NCBI GenBank assembly: GCA_014238065.1
Contig: JABABU010000047.1
Span: forward strand, 23,758 to 87,757
From: Actinomycetota bacterium
GTDB taxonomy: Bacteria > Actinomycetota > Acidimicrobiia > Acidimicrobiales > Poriferisodalaceae
Length of the DNA: 64,000 nucleotides
Direction: 5' to 3'
Position 1 is the stretch's first letter, and every line of letters starts with the position of its first letter. The notes below the pieces were generated by a model. It searched no databases, was not told where the DNA came from, and saw nothing but the letters and a program-made list of their open reading frames with translations. The position numbers were made by a program, and so were the translations under genes. Positions 16,787 to 26,259 of the stretch are shown here, piece after piece.

Positions 16787-18012
16787 TGCGACGATCCTCG
16801 CGGTCCGAGCTAGCTGTACTGAAGGAGACCTGCCGCGCTCTCGTGCGAGTCCGAGGCGAGGAATCTGCGGCCAGCCTGTCCAGTCTCGCGGCCCGCAGAT
16901 ACGGCCTGCTGACCGCGACTGACAAGGCCATGTTCTTTCGGTTCCTGCTTGCCGACTTCGGGCCAAGCGACTCCGACATCGTCGAGGCCATCGCGGCCTA
17001 CCAGGCTGACGCCAGCCCATCGAATGCTCAAGCGCTCGAAATGGCTGCAACTGCGCCACGTCAACAACTGTTCACGGCGATGAACACCGCCGAAGGCGGC
17101 ACAGCATGCATGCTGGCGATGAGGGCCGACTGCGTCACGGCCTCGCGACTCGAACCGACGCTTCGGCCCGTCGAGCGGGATCTGGCGCGACTGATCGAGG
17201 CGTGGTTCAATCGCGGATTCCTCGATCTACAGCACATCGATTGGGACACTCCCGCCGCCATTCTCGAGAAGCTGATCGCCTACGAAGCGGTCCACGAGAT
17301 CAGAGGCTGGGATGACCTCCGACGTCGACTCGAATCCGACCGTCGCTGCTTCGGCTTCTTCCATCCTGCGCTGCCGGCTGAACCTCTGATCTTCGTCGAG
17401 GTGGCGCTGACCGTTGGACTGCAGACCTCGATCCAGGCGGTCATCGACGCTCCACGGCCCGACGATTCAACGAGCGACAAACCCGACACCGCGATCTTCT
17501 ACAGCATCACGAACTGCCAGGCAGGCCTCGCCGGCATCCCGCTCGGAAGCTTTCTGCTCAAGCAGGTCACCGACGAACTTCTCCGGTCCGTCGAGGGACT
17601 GACCAGGTTCAGCACACTTTCCCCTGTGCCAGGACTCCTCAGATGGATCACCGAAACCGGAGGTGGCCTCGCTCCCGAGGCTGTTGCGTCGGTGCTCGCC
17701 AACAACGCAGAGATCGATGACGAACTCCGCCAAGCAGTGACGACAGCGTGCGCGGACTACCTCGTCAATGCAAAGCGCGGCGCGCAGCCACTCGATGCGG
17801 TGGCGAGGTTCCACCTGAGGAATGGCGCACGGCTCGAACAGATCAACTGGCGAGGCGACACTTCACACAAAGGCATCGACGAGTCGTACGGCCTGCTCGT
17901 GAACTACGTGTACGACCCTTCAGACCTCGCTGACAACCACGAAGCCTTCGTCAACGAGCATCGCGTCACCTACAGCAGCACCATCGCAGGACTTCTCACC
18001 TCGGTCGACTAG
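16786..18012 (+). CDS. Malonyl-CoA decarboxylase
   Basis: Protein of about 408 residues matching malonyl-CoA decarboxylase (malonyl-CoA to acetyl-CoA plus CO2). Hallmarks are FFHPALPAEPLIFVEVALT near 190-210, AIFYSITNCQAGLAGIPLG near 240, FSTLSPVPG near 275, VARFHLRNGA near 345 and SYGLLVNYVYD near 370. The serine in YSITNCQ and the histidine in RFHLRNGA are the positions of the proposed catalytic pair. ATG at 16786 overlaps the amidohydrolase stop by one base (TGATG); a GTG one codon earlier is also possible, with AAGGTGG just upstream. No malonyl-CoA synthetase lies beside it, so malonyl-CoA probably comes from carboxylase activity or from a catabolic product. Confidence 0.9.
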   Translation: MRRSSRSELAVLKETCRALVRVRGEESAASLSSLAARRYGLLTATDKAMFFRFLLADFGPSDSDIVEAIAAYQADASPSNAQALEMAATAPRQQLFTAMNTAEGGTACMLAMRADCVTASRLEPTLRPVERDLARLIEAWFNRGFLDLQHIDWDTPAAILEKLIAYEAVHEIRGWDDLRRRLESDRRCFGFFHPALPAEPLIFVEVALTVGLQTSIQAVIDAPRPDDSTSDKPDTAIFYSITNCQAGLAGIPLGSFLLKQVTDELLRSVEGLTRFSTLSPVPGLLRWITETGGGLAPEAVASVLANNAEIDDELRQAVTTACADYLVNAKRGAQPLDAVARFHLRNGARLEQINWRGDTSHKGIDESYGLLVNYVYDPSDLADNHEAFVNEHRVTYSSTIAGLLTSVD

Positions 18013-18063
18013 CACGGCCGAGTTCGCACGCGAAAAACGGCGTCACCTGCGCGTCCCCCCGGG

Positions 18064-18909
18064 CTAAGGCAACCCAGCTCGGGCGTGTTCGACCCGACGA
18101 TGGTAGATCGCCCCGGCGGCCAGTCCGCTGACCATTGCTGGGTGGGAGCCGGGTGCAGTGAGACAGAAGAGGGTCCTGCCGTCATCACCGCCGAGCATGC
18201 ATGCGTAGGTGGGCGCAGGGGTGGCGACGGTGTCGACGACCTCACCGCCTTCGCGAACACGGATCACCTGCGGCGTCATGGCATCGGAGAACCAGATGGC
18301 TCCTTCGCTGTCCAGGGTGCAGCCGTCGGGGGCTGTTCCTGGAATGTCGGCCCAGCGGCGACGTGCCGACAGCGTCGCATCGTCGTTGATTGTCCATGCT
18401 TCGTACCCGCCGCCGTAGGACTCCCCGACAATCAGCGTCGAGCCGTCTGGCGTGATGGCCGATCCGTTGGGAAACCGCACGTCGGAGGCTGCGACCTCGA
18501 CGGATCCGTCGGACCTCACCAACGCCAGATCAGCGGGCGTCGGGTCGCCGCCCGCCTCGGCGTCGAATCCGAAGTTGCCGACATAGGCGTTGCCGTTCGC
18601 ATCGACGACCATGTCGTTGCAGTGTCCCGTGGCCACACCTGAGAGATCGCCATGTTCGACCAGCTCGCCGTCCTCGAGTTTCATCACTCGCCGGGTGGTC
18701 ATGAACACGACGAGCAACGTGCCATCGGGCATCCAACCGAGTCCCGATGGCCGATCCGGCAAGTCGGAGAGCACCGCGGTTCGCTCGCCATCGGGGGTCA
18801 CGGTGTACACAGCAGCTTGGTAGAAGTCGGAGTACCACAGGAGGCCGTCGCGCCAGCGCGGACCCTCACCGAAGTCGACGCCGCCAACCAGCATCTCCCA
18901 GTCGCTCAC
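18064..18909 (-). CDS. SMP-30/gluconolactonase family protein
   Basis: Six-bladed beta-propeller of 281 residues, SMP-30/gluconolactonase/LRE group. GVDFGEGPRWRDGLLWYSDF supplies the first metal-binding glutamate, GHCNDMVVDANGNAYVGNFG the Asn/Asp ligands in the middle, and FPNGSAITPDGSTLIVGESYG the second conserved Asn/Asp set. Members hydrolyse lactones such as gluconolactone using a divalent cation. The GTG at 18909 was chosen because GGAGG lies exactly 5 bases upstream; the frame is open to 19197 but that part lacks family similarity. Single minus-strand gene between convergent malonyl-CoA decarboxylase and the divergent carboxylase. It may open a lactone made by a Baeyer-Villiger or lactone-forming dehydrogenase. 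Confidence 0.85.
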   Translation of the reverse strand: MSDWEMLVGGVDFGEGPRWRDGLLWYSDFYQAAVYTVTPDGERTAVLSDLPDRPSGLGWMPDGTLLVVFMTTRRVMKLEDGELVEHGDLSGVATGHCNDMVVDANGNAYVGNFGFDAEAGGDPTPADLALVRSDGSVEVAASDVRFPNGSAITPDGSTLIVGESYGGGYEAWTINDDATLSARRRWADIPGTAPDGCTLDSEGAIWFSDAMTPQVIRVREGGEVVDTVATPAPTYACMLGGDDGRTLFCLTAPGSHPAMVSGLAAGAIYHRRVEHARAGLP

Positions 18910-19050
18910 CAGTGCCTCCGTGGGTAGTCGGCGCCGGCCACCATGCTGCCGCGCTCCTCGCATTGTGTACATCACGCCGTGCTTCGACTCCCAACTTCTT
19001 CGTTCGGTGCGCCAAGATGACTCGATCCACCCACACCGAGACCGAAAGGG

Positions 19051-22000
19051 GTGGCCGTGAGCACAGACATTGGCCGAAACAACGTGGTGCTGGTCGCCAA
19101 TCGAGGCGAAATCGCCGTTCGTGTCGCGAAAGGAGCTGCCGCCGCCGGTTTCCGGTCGGTGATGGTGGCCACGACCGCAGACGCCGACTCGCTGCATTCA
19201 ACGGCCGGTGACGTGTCGGTCGTGCTTCCAGGGACAGACCCGATCGCCGCACACCTCGACGGAGGCACCCTCTTGGCTGTCGCCGACGCCAACAAGTGCG
19301 GATTCGTCCACCCTGGATACGGATTCCTGGCAGAGAACGCTGCATTCGCGCAGCTCTGCGAGGAACGCGGTCTGACCTTCATCGGACCATCGAGCGAGGT
19401 TCTCGCACTGTTCGGCGACAAGGTCGCGGCAAAAGCACTCGCCGCCTCGCTCGACATACCGGTGATCCGCGGCTCCGACGCAGCGGTAGCGACCGCAGCC
19501 GATGCTCGCGACGCCGCCGACGCACTCGGCTATCCGGTGATGTTGAAGGCCGCTGCCGGTGGCGGCGGGCGCGGCATCCGATCGGTCCACTCCGGAGATG
19601 ACGTCGCAGAAGCATTCGAGCGATGCGCGAGCGAAGCCTCTGGCGCGTTCGGCGATGGCTCGATCTTCGTCGAGCAGCTCATCGATCGACCTCGCCACAT
19701 CGAGGTACAGGTGCTCGGCGACGGCGCGACAACCGTTCATCTCTTCGAACGCGATTGCTCTGTCCAGCTGAGAAACCAGAAGATGGTCGAGGTCGCGCCC
19801 GCCGTTGGGCTCGGCGAAGAGCTACGCCACAGACTCCACGGTGAGGCCGTTCGTCTGTGGCAGGAAGCAGGGGCCACGAACGCAGGAACCGTCGAGTTTC
19901 TCGTCGACCCAACCTCTGGCGAGCACTACTTCATCGAATGCAACCCGCGTATCCAGGTCGAGCACACCATCACCGAAGAGGTGATGGGAGTTGACCTGGT
20001 TCGCGCGCAATTCGCCATCGCGGCCGGAGCGAGCCTCGACGACATCGGCCTTGGTGACCAGATATCTATCAGCGAGCCGAGAGGCATTTCGATTCAAGCA
20101 CGAGTCATGGCCAGCGGGTCAGGCACCCTGACCGGTTACAAGGAGCCGGCTGGTCCAGGAGTCCGGGTCGACTCCCACTGTTACCAGGGCATGTCCCCGG
20201 CACCTCAGTTCGACCCGCTCCTCGCCAAGGTCATCACCACGACGCGGTCTGGCTCAATCGAAGATGCCGTCGAACTCGCGGCACGAACGATCGACGAGTT
20301 CCACCTCGTCGGGGTTCCGACGAACATCGCAACACTCAAGGCGGTGCTGGCCTCGAGCGCAGTACGCAGCGGCGATGCCAGAACCACCCTTTTCGACGAG
20401 AAGCCAGAGCTTCTCGTAGCCCGACACGACGGAGGCCGTCACGACAAGATCATGTCCCTCCATGGGCCTACGACCACGACAGAAGCTCCAGTTGCTGAGC
20501 TCGAGGTTCCCGACGGCGATCTCGGCGTCGTGTGTCCTGTGCCGAGCGTGGTCCTCGACGTGCGCGTGTCCGCCGGCGATCAGGTGTCGGCAGGAGACCC
20601 TCTCTTCGTGGTCACCGCCATGAAAATGGAGACGCTCATCGCTGCAGGGGTCTCCGGAGTCGTCAGTCACCTCGCCGCTATCACCGAAGGAACACAACTC
20701 GTCGCTGGTCAGATCGTCGCATCGATCACCCCAGGGGCAAGCGACGGGAGGTCTGTCGAGATCGATCCACACAACACGTGGGCATCAGTTCTCGATGAGG
20801 TTGCCGCGCTGCAGGAACTCGCCAATGAGCGACTCTCACCCAGCTCAGAGGAGCCAGGAGTCGTCCGTCAGCGAAACCGAGGAAAGCTGACATGCCGACA
20901 GCGAATCGAGTTACTGCTCGACGACGGTTCGTTTCGCGAGATGGGGAGCCTCGCCGGCTTCGCGTCCTACGACGAACACGGCAACGTGGTCGCGTTCACC
21001 CCTGCGAACCACGTCGGAGGCACCGGCACGATCGACGGCAGGACGGCCATCGTCTGCGCCGACGACTTCACCTCACGTGGCGGCCACGCCGATGGAGCCA
21101 TCGGCGCGAAGAGCATGCATCTCGACATGCTGTCGGTGGACCTCGCTTCGCCATCGGTGAGACTCCTCGACGGCTCGTCAGGTGGCGGGAGCGTCGCTGC
21201 CATGGTGCCGCAGCAGAAGAAAGAAGGTGAGAGCACCGCCGAAGAGAGCAGCGGCGCTATCACGGCAGGACGACCACGTGTCACTGGAGGAGGAGGCTCG
21301 TTCCTTCCTGGCCACCTCGGAAGCACCGAGTATGCAGAGCAACTCGCGTCGGTTCCCGTCGTCAACATGCTGCTTGGAAGCGTTGTGGGAATCGGGGCTG
21401 CGAAAGCTGTTCTGGGCCACTTCTCGGTCATGGTCCGCGACATCTCACAACTGTTCGTGGCTGGTCCCCCCGTGGTCAGCCACGCCATGGGCTACGAGAT
21501 CACCAAGGAAGATCTCGGCGACTGGCGAATCCACTGCACGAACGGATCCGTCGACAACGTGGCTGAGAGCGAGGAGGAAGCAGCCACAATGACCCGCCGT
21601 TTCCTCAGCTACCTCCCCTCGAGCGTCGACGAGGCACCGCCCATCCTCGAACCCGACCCCACAGACCCCGCCGATCGCGCCGAGGACGAGTTGTTCACGA
21701 TCGTGCCGAGGAAACGCACGACCACATTCGACATGCGCCGCGCCATCGAGCTCATGGCCGATCGCGGATCGTTTTTCGAGATCGGTCCGCTCTGGGGTAC
21801 GGATCAGATCACCGGCTTCGTTCGCATGAACGGCCACCCCCTCGGCGTCATCGCATCGGACAGCAGACACGTGAACGGGGGTGCGCTGACAGCCGATGGC
21901 TGCAGGAAACTGACCCGGCACCTCGACCTGTGCGACCTGTTTCACCTTCCGGTATTGAACCTCGTCGACAACCCCGGCTTTGCCGTCGGTCTCGAACACG

Positions 22001-22437
22001 AGGTCGCGGGCACCATCAGACGTGGCGGTGAATGGATGGTGGCCTTCGCCCAGACCCACACCCCCATCTTCACCGTCCTGATGCGAAGAAGTTTCGGTGT
22101 CGCTGGCAACAACTACGCGACGCCACGTCGCAGGAACAACGCGCGCGTCGTGTGGCCGTCGGCTGACGTCGGCGGCATCCCGCCCGAAGGCGGCATCGAA
22201 GCCGCGTACAAGCGACAACTCGCCGAAGCCGAGGATCCCGTTGCGCTCCGCGCCGAACTGGAAGCCCGTATCGAAAGCGCTCGCGGACCCATCGGACCTC
22301 TCAACCGGTTCCAGATGGAGGAGATGATCGATCCCCGAAATACGCGCCGACTGGTCTGTGAATGGGTCCCAACTGCGTATCGGGTAGTGAGCAACCCGAA
22401 AAATCTCGGACGCAGAGACCTCGACTTCCGACCGTGA
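19051..22437 (+). CDS. Single-chain biotin-dependent acyl-CoA carboxylase
   Basis: Fusion of 1128 residues holding a complete biotin-dependent carboxylase. Biotin carboxylase occupies residues 1-450 (NRGEIAVRVA, GYGFLAENAAFA, HYFIECNPRIQVEHT); biotin carrier domain follows with TAMKMET and the biotinyl lysine near 525; the two-part carboxyltransferase fills 590-1128 (FTSRGGHADGAIGAKS, LNLVDNPGFAVGLEHE). Single-chain enzymes of this order are known from actinobacteria as long-chain acyl-CoA carboxylases, which also accept acetyl- and propionyl-CoA. GTG at 19051 or at 19057 (after GAAAGGGG) can be the start. The neighbour malonyl-CoA decarboxylase would reverse one of its reactions. Confidence 0.9.
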   Translation: MAVSTDIGRNNVVLVANRGEIAVRVAKGAAAAGFRSVMVATTADADSLHSTAGDVSVVLPGTDPIAAHLDGGTLLAVADANKCGFVHPGYGFLAENAAFAQLCEERGLTFIGPSSEVLALFGDKVAAKALAASLDIPVIRGSDAAVATAADARDAADALGYPVMLKAAAGGGGRGIRSVHSGDDVAEAFERCASEASGAFGDGSIFVEQLIDRPRHIEVQVLGDGATTVHLFERDCSVQLRNQKMVEVAPAVGLGEELRHRLHGEAVRLWQEAGATNAGTVEFLVDPTSGEHYFIECNPRIQVEHTITEEVMGVDLVRAQFAIAAGASLDDIGLGDQISISEPRGISIQARVMASGSGTLTGYKEPAGPGVRVDSHCYQGMSPAPQFDPLLAKVITTTRSGSIEDAVELAARTIDEFHLVGVPTNIATLKAVLASSAVRSGDARTTLFDEKPELLVARHDGGRHDKIMSLHGPTTTTEAPVAELEVPDGDLGVVCPVPSVVLDVRVSAGDQVSAGDPLFVVTAMKMETLIAAGVSGVVSHLAAITEGTQLVAGQIVASITPGASDGRSVEIDPHNTWASVLDEVAALQELANERLSPSSEEPGVVRQRNRGKLTCRQRIELLLDDGSFREMGSLAGFASYDEHGNVVAFTPANHVGGTGTIDGRTAIVCADDFTSRGGHADGAIGAKSMHLDMLSVDLASPSVRLLDGSSGGGSVAAMVPQQKKEGESTAEESSGAITAGRPRVTGGGGSFLPGHLGSTEYAEQLASVPVVNMLLGSVVGIGAAKAVLGHFSVMVRDISQLFVAGPPVVSHAMGYEITKEDLGDWRIHCTNGSVDNVAESEEEAATMTRRFLSYLPSSVDEAPPILEPDPTDPADRAEDELFTIVPRKRTTTFDMRRAIELMADRGSFFEIGPLWGTDQITGFVRMNGHPLGVIASDSRHVNGGALTADGCRKLTRHLDLCDLFHLPVLNLVDNPGFAVGLEHEVAGTIRRGGEWMVAFAQTHTPIFTVLMRRSFGVAGNNYATPRRRNNARVVWPSADVGGIPPEGGIEAAYKRQLAEAEDPVALRAELEARIESARGPIGPLNRFQMEEMIDPRNTRRLVCEWVPTAYRVVSNPKNLGRRDLDFRP

Positions 22438-22519
22438 ACCGCCCGAGCCGACGGCTGAAGGTTCCGCGTGCCATCATGGCTCCAACATCACCCGCGACGA
22501 TGTCTCCCTGAAAGCACAA

Positions 22520-23599
22520 ATGGCCATCACATCAACGCCCGTCGAACACACCGCCTCGGACATCCCCACCGGTCTCAAGCCAGTCGTCGACGCCATCCCC
22601 GAACGTTGTTACCGACGCTCGACCACACGTGGCTTTCTCCTCCTCGGCCGCGACGTCGCGATCTACGGCCTCGCCATCTGGGGCCTGCTCTCGACCAACA
22701 ACATCCTGCTCCTCATCCCATTGTGGCTACTGGCCGGCACGGTCACGGCGAGCCTGTTCGTGCTCGGCCACGACGCAGCGCACGGTGCGCTCTTCGACTC
22801 GAAACGCGTCAACGCACTCGTCGCAAGGGTGTCGCTACTTCCTTCGTTCCACGCGGCCGAGGTGTGGATCTTCGGCCACAATCGCGTCCACCACGGCCAC
22901 ACCCTGAAGCAAGGAATCGACTTCGTGTGGCACCCGCTGACAGTCGACGACTACGCGCAACTCGGCTGGTTCGGGCGACTCAGGCACAAGTTCGAGTGGG
23001 GACCACTCGGCGCAGGCGCTTACTACCTGCGTGAGGTGTTCTGGAACAAGATGGTCCGCTTCCCGCCTCCGAAGCGATGGAGGACGGCAATGCGGCGAGA
23101 CAAGCTCATCGTTGCACTGTTCGTGTTCGGCTCGCTCATCGTGCTCGTTGCGGGGTATGGCGCCCCAGGGTTCTGGCAGTGGGCGAAGGTCGTGTTCATT
23201 CCTTTCCTGCTGTTCTGTCAAGCCATCGGCTGGGTCGTACACGTCCACCACATTCACCCCGAGATTCGTTGGTGGCCACGTCGCGAGTGGAACCGATTCC
23301 GGGGCCAGGTCGAAGGCACCACGATCCTCAATGGCCCTCCTGGCTGGGATTTTTTCTTTCACTGGATCATGGTCCATGTCCCGCATCACGTGGACATGAG
23401 AATCCCCTGCTACCGGCTGCGCGAGGCAGCGCGAGCCATCAAATCGGCGTTCCCCGAACAGGTCATCGAACAACCGATCAGGGTCCGCGACTACATCCGG
23501 TCAGTGCGCGCGTGCAAGCTGCACGACTTCGAGACAGGAAGGTGGCTCACCTACAAGGCCGCCAAACTCGTCAGATCCCGGCAGCCGGCGACCGTCTGA
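22520..23599 (+). CDS. Membrane fatty acid desaturase
   Basis: Di-iron membrane desaturase/hydroxylase of 359 residues. The three histidine boxes are HDAAH at 84-88, HNRVHH at 120-125 and HVPHH at 286-290, with an additional HVHHIH near 240. Four hydrophobic segments surround them (about 48-80 and 195-240). Box wording and spacing match acyl-lipid (omega-6-type) desaturases more than carotene oxygenases, but a terpenoid hydroxylase cannot be excluded. It follows the carboxylase by 82 bp and is followed by an arylsulfatase after 64 bp, all on the plus strand. Electron donor (ferredoxin or cytochrome b5-like) is not encoded nearby. Confidence 0.85.
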   Translation: MAITSTPVEHTASDIPTGLKPVVDAIPERCYRRSTTRGFLLLGRDVAIYGLAIWGLLSTNNILLLIPLWLLAGTVTASLFVLGHDAAHGALFDSKRVNALVARVSLLPSFHAAEVWIFGHNRVHHGHTLKQGIDFVWHPLTVDDYAQLGWFGRLRHKFEWGPLGAGAYYLREVFWNKMVRFPPPKRWRTAMRRDKLIVALFVFGSLIVLVAGYGAPGFWQWAKVVFIPFLLFCQAIGWVVHVHHIHPEIRWWPRREWNRFRGQVEGTTILNGPPGWDFFFHWIMVHVPHHVDMRIPCYRLREAARAIKSAFPEQVIEQPIRVRDYIRSVRACKLHDFETGRWLTYKAAKLVRSRQPATV

Positions 23600-23663
23600 G
23601 CTGACACCGCGACGCACAGCCGCTGGGTATTTCGCGGCAATCTAATCTAGCTAGTGTCGGGAC

Positions 23664-25925
23664 ATGGCAGAACGAGACACCTTCGGCGGTATCATCGGCC
23701 GCACTGCAGACGAGTCGACCCCATGGTGGCCAGATCCCCCGAAGACTGCTGACCTGCCGAATGTCGTCGTCATCCTGTTCGACGACACCGGGTTTGCACA
23801 CTTCGGTTGCTACGGGTCCGACATCGACACCCCCAACATCGACCGCCTCGCCGCAGGCGGCATCAGATACAACAACTTCCACACGACAGCATTGTGCTCT
23901 CCGACGAGAGCATCTCTGCTGACCGGCCGCAACCACCACACCGTCGGCATGCGGAACATCTCGAACTTCGACACCGGCTATCCGCACATGCGCGGCCGCA
24001 TCAGCCACGACGCCGCGACCATCGCAGAGGTGCTCGGCGACGCCGGCTACGCGACGCACTGCCTCGGCAAATGGCACCTGTGCCCGATGGCCGAGACGTC
24101 GATGGCCGGACCATTCGATGACTGGCCGTTGCAACGTGGATTCGACCGGTTCTACGGATTCCTCCAGGGCGAGACCGACCAGTTCCATCCTGAGCTGACC
24201 TTCGACAATCATCACCTCGAACCGCGATCAGAAACCGACGACGGATACCACCTGTCGGAAGATCTGGCCGACAAGGCGATCGACTTCATCCGCGAGTCGA
24301 AATCGGTACGACCAGATGTTCCGTTCTTCTCCTACATCGCGTGGGGCGCAACACACTCGCCACATCAGGCACCACGGGACTACCTCGACAAGTATCGCGG
24401 GCGATACGACGAAGGTTGGGACGTCATCCGTCAGCGGTACTACGAGCGCCAACTCGAACTCGGCATCATCCCGGAGGGAACAGAACTCGCGCCTCGCAAC
24501 CGAGGCGTGAAGCCCTGGGACGAACTCAGCAGGTCAGAGCAGAAGCTCGCCGCCCGTCTGAACGAGGCTTTTGCGGCCTTTCTCGACCACACCGACGCCC
24601 AAATCGGACGCATCGTCGACTTCCTCGAATCGATCGGCGAACTCGACAACACGATCGTCGTGGTCACCTCCGACAACGGGGCAAGCCAGGAGGGCTTCGC
24701 GACGGGTGTCGTCGACGAGATGCGTTTCTTCAACGGTGTCGTCGAAGATGTCGAGGCCGCCCAAGGTCGCCTCGACGAGATCGGAACCAGGACATCGCAC
24801 ACCAACTACCCGTGGGGCTGGGCCCAGGTCGGCAACACCCCACTCAAGTGGTACAAGCAGAACACCTTCGGTGGGGGCGTGCGAGATCCGCTGGTGATCC
24901 ACTGGCCAGATCGCATCGTCGATGGCGGCGCGATCCGGCAACAGTTCCATCACATCAGCGACATCACCCCGACAATTCTGGGCGTGGTGGGCATCGAAGC
25001 ACCTACTTCGTTCAAAGGACGCGACCAACTCCCGATGGCCGGAACCTCGATGTCGTACAGCTTCGAGTCGGCCGACGCCCCGACGACGAAGCGGGCGCAG
25101 TACTTCGAGATGTTCGGGCATCGCGGCATCTGGTCCGAAGGATGGAAGGCGGTGACCTACCACGTCTCCGGTCGACCGTTCGAGGACGACCGATGGGAGC
25201 TGTACAACGTCGCCCAGGACTTCTCCGAAACACACAACCTGGCCGACGCTCACCCCGAGAAGCTCGAAGAGCTCATAGAACTCTGGTGGTCAGAGGCCGA
25301 GGAGCACGGTGTTCTTCCGCTTGACGACGACTTCACCGGTATCGCATTTCGGGCGCGACGGCCGGGCACCCCTCACGCCGACACGAAGTATCGCTACATG
25401 CCACCGATGTCCCGCCTCCCCAACGAGGCCGCACCGGCAATCGCTGGCCGCAGTTGGCGCATGGAAGCTCATGTTTCTCGCTCGACGGGCAGCGAAGATG
25501 GCGTCCTCATGGCCTGGGGCACCGCCAATACCGGGATGACGTGGTACTTGAAAGACGGCTATGTCGTATTCGACTACAACCTGTTCGGCGACCATCATGT
25601 CACCCGCGTCGAAAGTCCCCCTGCCGGCGACGCCGTCCTCGAAGTCGAGTTCGTCCGAGATGAGGAAGGCGCAGCAGTCACCGTCAAGGCAGGGGACGGC
25701 ACTGAGGCGCACGGACGAGTGCCATGGGTGCTGCGGTTCATTGGCATGTCCGGAATGGACGTCGGCAAGGATGCAGGGTCAGCCGTCACCCACGACTACA
25801 CAGGGCCGTTCCCGTTCAGTGGCGAATTCAGCGAGCTGAACTTCGAAGTCACCGAAGAGCTCGACCCCCGCGAGATCTACGCCCAGGACCGGGCAAGAAT
25901 GCGGCGAGAGATGGCACAGCAGTGA
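23664..25925 (+). CDS. Arylsulfatase (formylglycine-dependent) with extra C-terminal domain
   Basis: Sulfatase of 753 residues. The maturation motif CSPTRASLLTGR places the cysteine to be converted to formylglycine at residue 78; metal ligands are visible in LFDDTGFAHFG near 35 and in VTSDNGASQEG near 335, and GKWHL near 136 is the usual conserved lysine/histidine segment. No signal peptide is visible (MAERDTFGGIIGRT), so it may act in the cytosol. Residues after 560 form an additional beta-rich domain found in long actinobacterial arylsulfatases. It removes sulfate from a sulfated alcohol or phenol; no formylglycine-generating enzyme is in the window. The alkaline-phosphatase fold with CxPxR makes the family call firm, the substrate not. 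Confidence 0.92.
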   Translation: MAERDTFGGIIGRTADESTPWWPDPPKTADLPNVVVILFDDTGFAHFGCYGSDIDTPNIDRLAAGGIRYNNFHTTALCSPTRASLLTGRNHHTVGMRNISNFDTGYPHMRGRISHDAATIAEVLGDAGYATHCLGKWHLCPMAETSMAGPFDDWPLQRGFDRFYGFLQGETDQFHPELTFDNHHLEPRSETDDGYHLSEDLADKAIDFIRESKSVRPDVPFFSYIAWGATHSPHQAPRDYLDKYRGRYDEGWDVIRQRYYERQLELGIIPEGTELAPRNRGVKPWDELSRSEQKLAARLNEAFAAFLDHTDAQIGRIVDFLESIGELDNTIVVVTSDNGASQEGFATGVVDEMRFFNGVVEDVEAAQGRLDEIGTRTSHTNYPWGWAQVGNTPLKWYKQNTFGGGVRDPLVIHWPDRIVDGGAIRQQFHHISDITPTILGVVGIEAPTSFKGRDQLPMAGTSMSYSFESADAPTTKRAQYFEMFGHRGIWSEGWKAVTYHVSGRPFEDDRWELYNVAQDFSETHNLADAHPEKLEELIELWWSEAEEHGVLPLDDDFTGIAFRARRPGTPHADTKYRYMPPMSRLPNEAAPAIAGRSWRMEAHVSRSTGSEDGVLMAWGTANTGMTWYLKDGYVVFDYNLFGDHHVTRVESPPAGDAVLEVEFVRDEEGAAVTVKAGDGTEAHGRVPWVLRFIGMSGMDVGKDAGSAVTHDYTGPFPFSGEFSELNFEVTEELDPREIYAQDRARMRREMAQQ

Positions 25926-26259
25926 CCGCGAGGAGGACAGTCAGATGAGCGAGGAACCTTCGCCAGGTCAACTTTCTGGTACGGGTCGAGAAGACCTCCG
26001 CCGTCGTGAGCCTCGTAACCGAGCACGTGTCGGAGCGACACAGGAAGGGTCCTGAGTCGAGCACGTACCGTTGCCGGCGAGATCGGTCGGGGTGGGAAAG
26101 TTCGTCACGAGTCGGTGGAGGCAAATTGCATGTTGCTGATATCCGACGTTGCCATGGTTCGTTCCTTGGCGTGGCGGCGCGAGACCCGATGTCCCTCTCC
26201 GACGCTGTGCGAAGATGACCCGATGACCGCACACCTCGTGAACGAACTCGGCTGAGCCC
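25926..26259. other. 334-bp gap holding only a possible small ORF
   Basis: Between the arylsulfatase and an acyl-CoA dehydrogenase no family-level gene was recognised in any frame. The only notable element is a 36-codon ORF with a strong Shine-Dalgarno sequence (listed separately). No clear hairpin terminator or promoter box was identified. Confidence 0.5.
25945..26055 (+). CDS. Possible 36-residue ORF with strong ribosome-binding site
   Basis: ATG at 25945 is preceded by GAGGAGG with 8 bases spacing, one of the strongest Shine-Dalgarno matches in the window. The frame encodes 36 residues, polar and arginine-rich (MSEEPSPGQL, REDLRRREPRNRAR), and ends in TGA at 26053-26055. No membrane segment or known motif is seen. 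It starts 19 bp after the arylsulfatase stop, so it could be a co-transcribed small protein, a remnant front end of a larger gene, or chance. I do not recognise it. Confidence 0.3.
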   Translation: MSEEPSPGQLSGTGREDLRRREPRNRARVGATQEGS

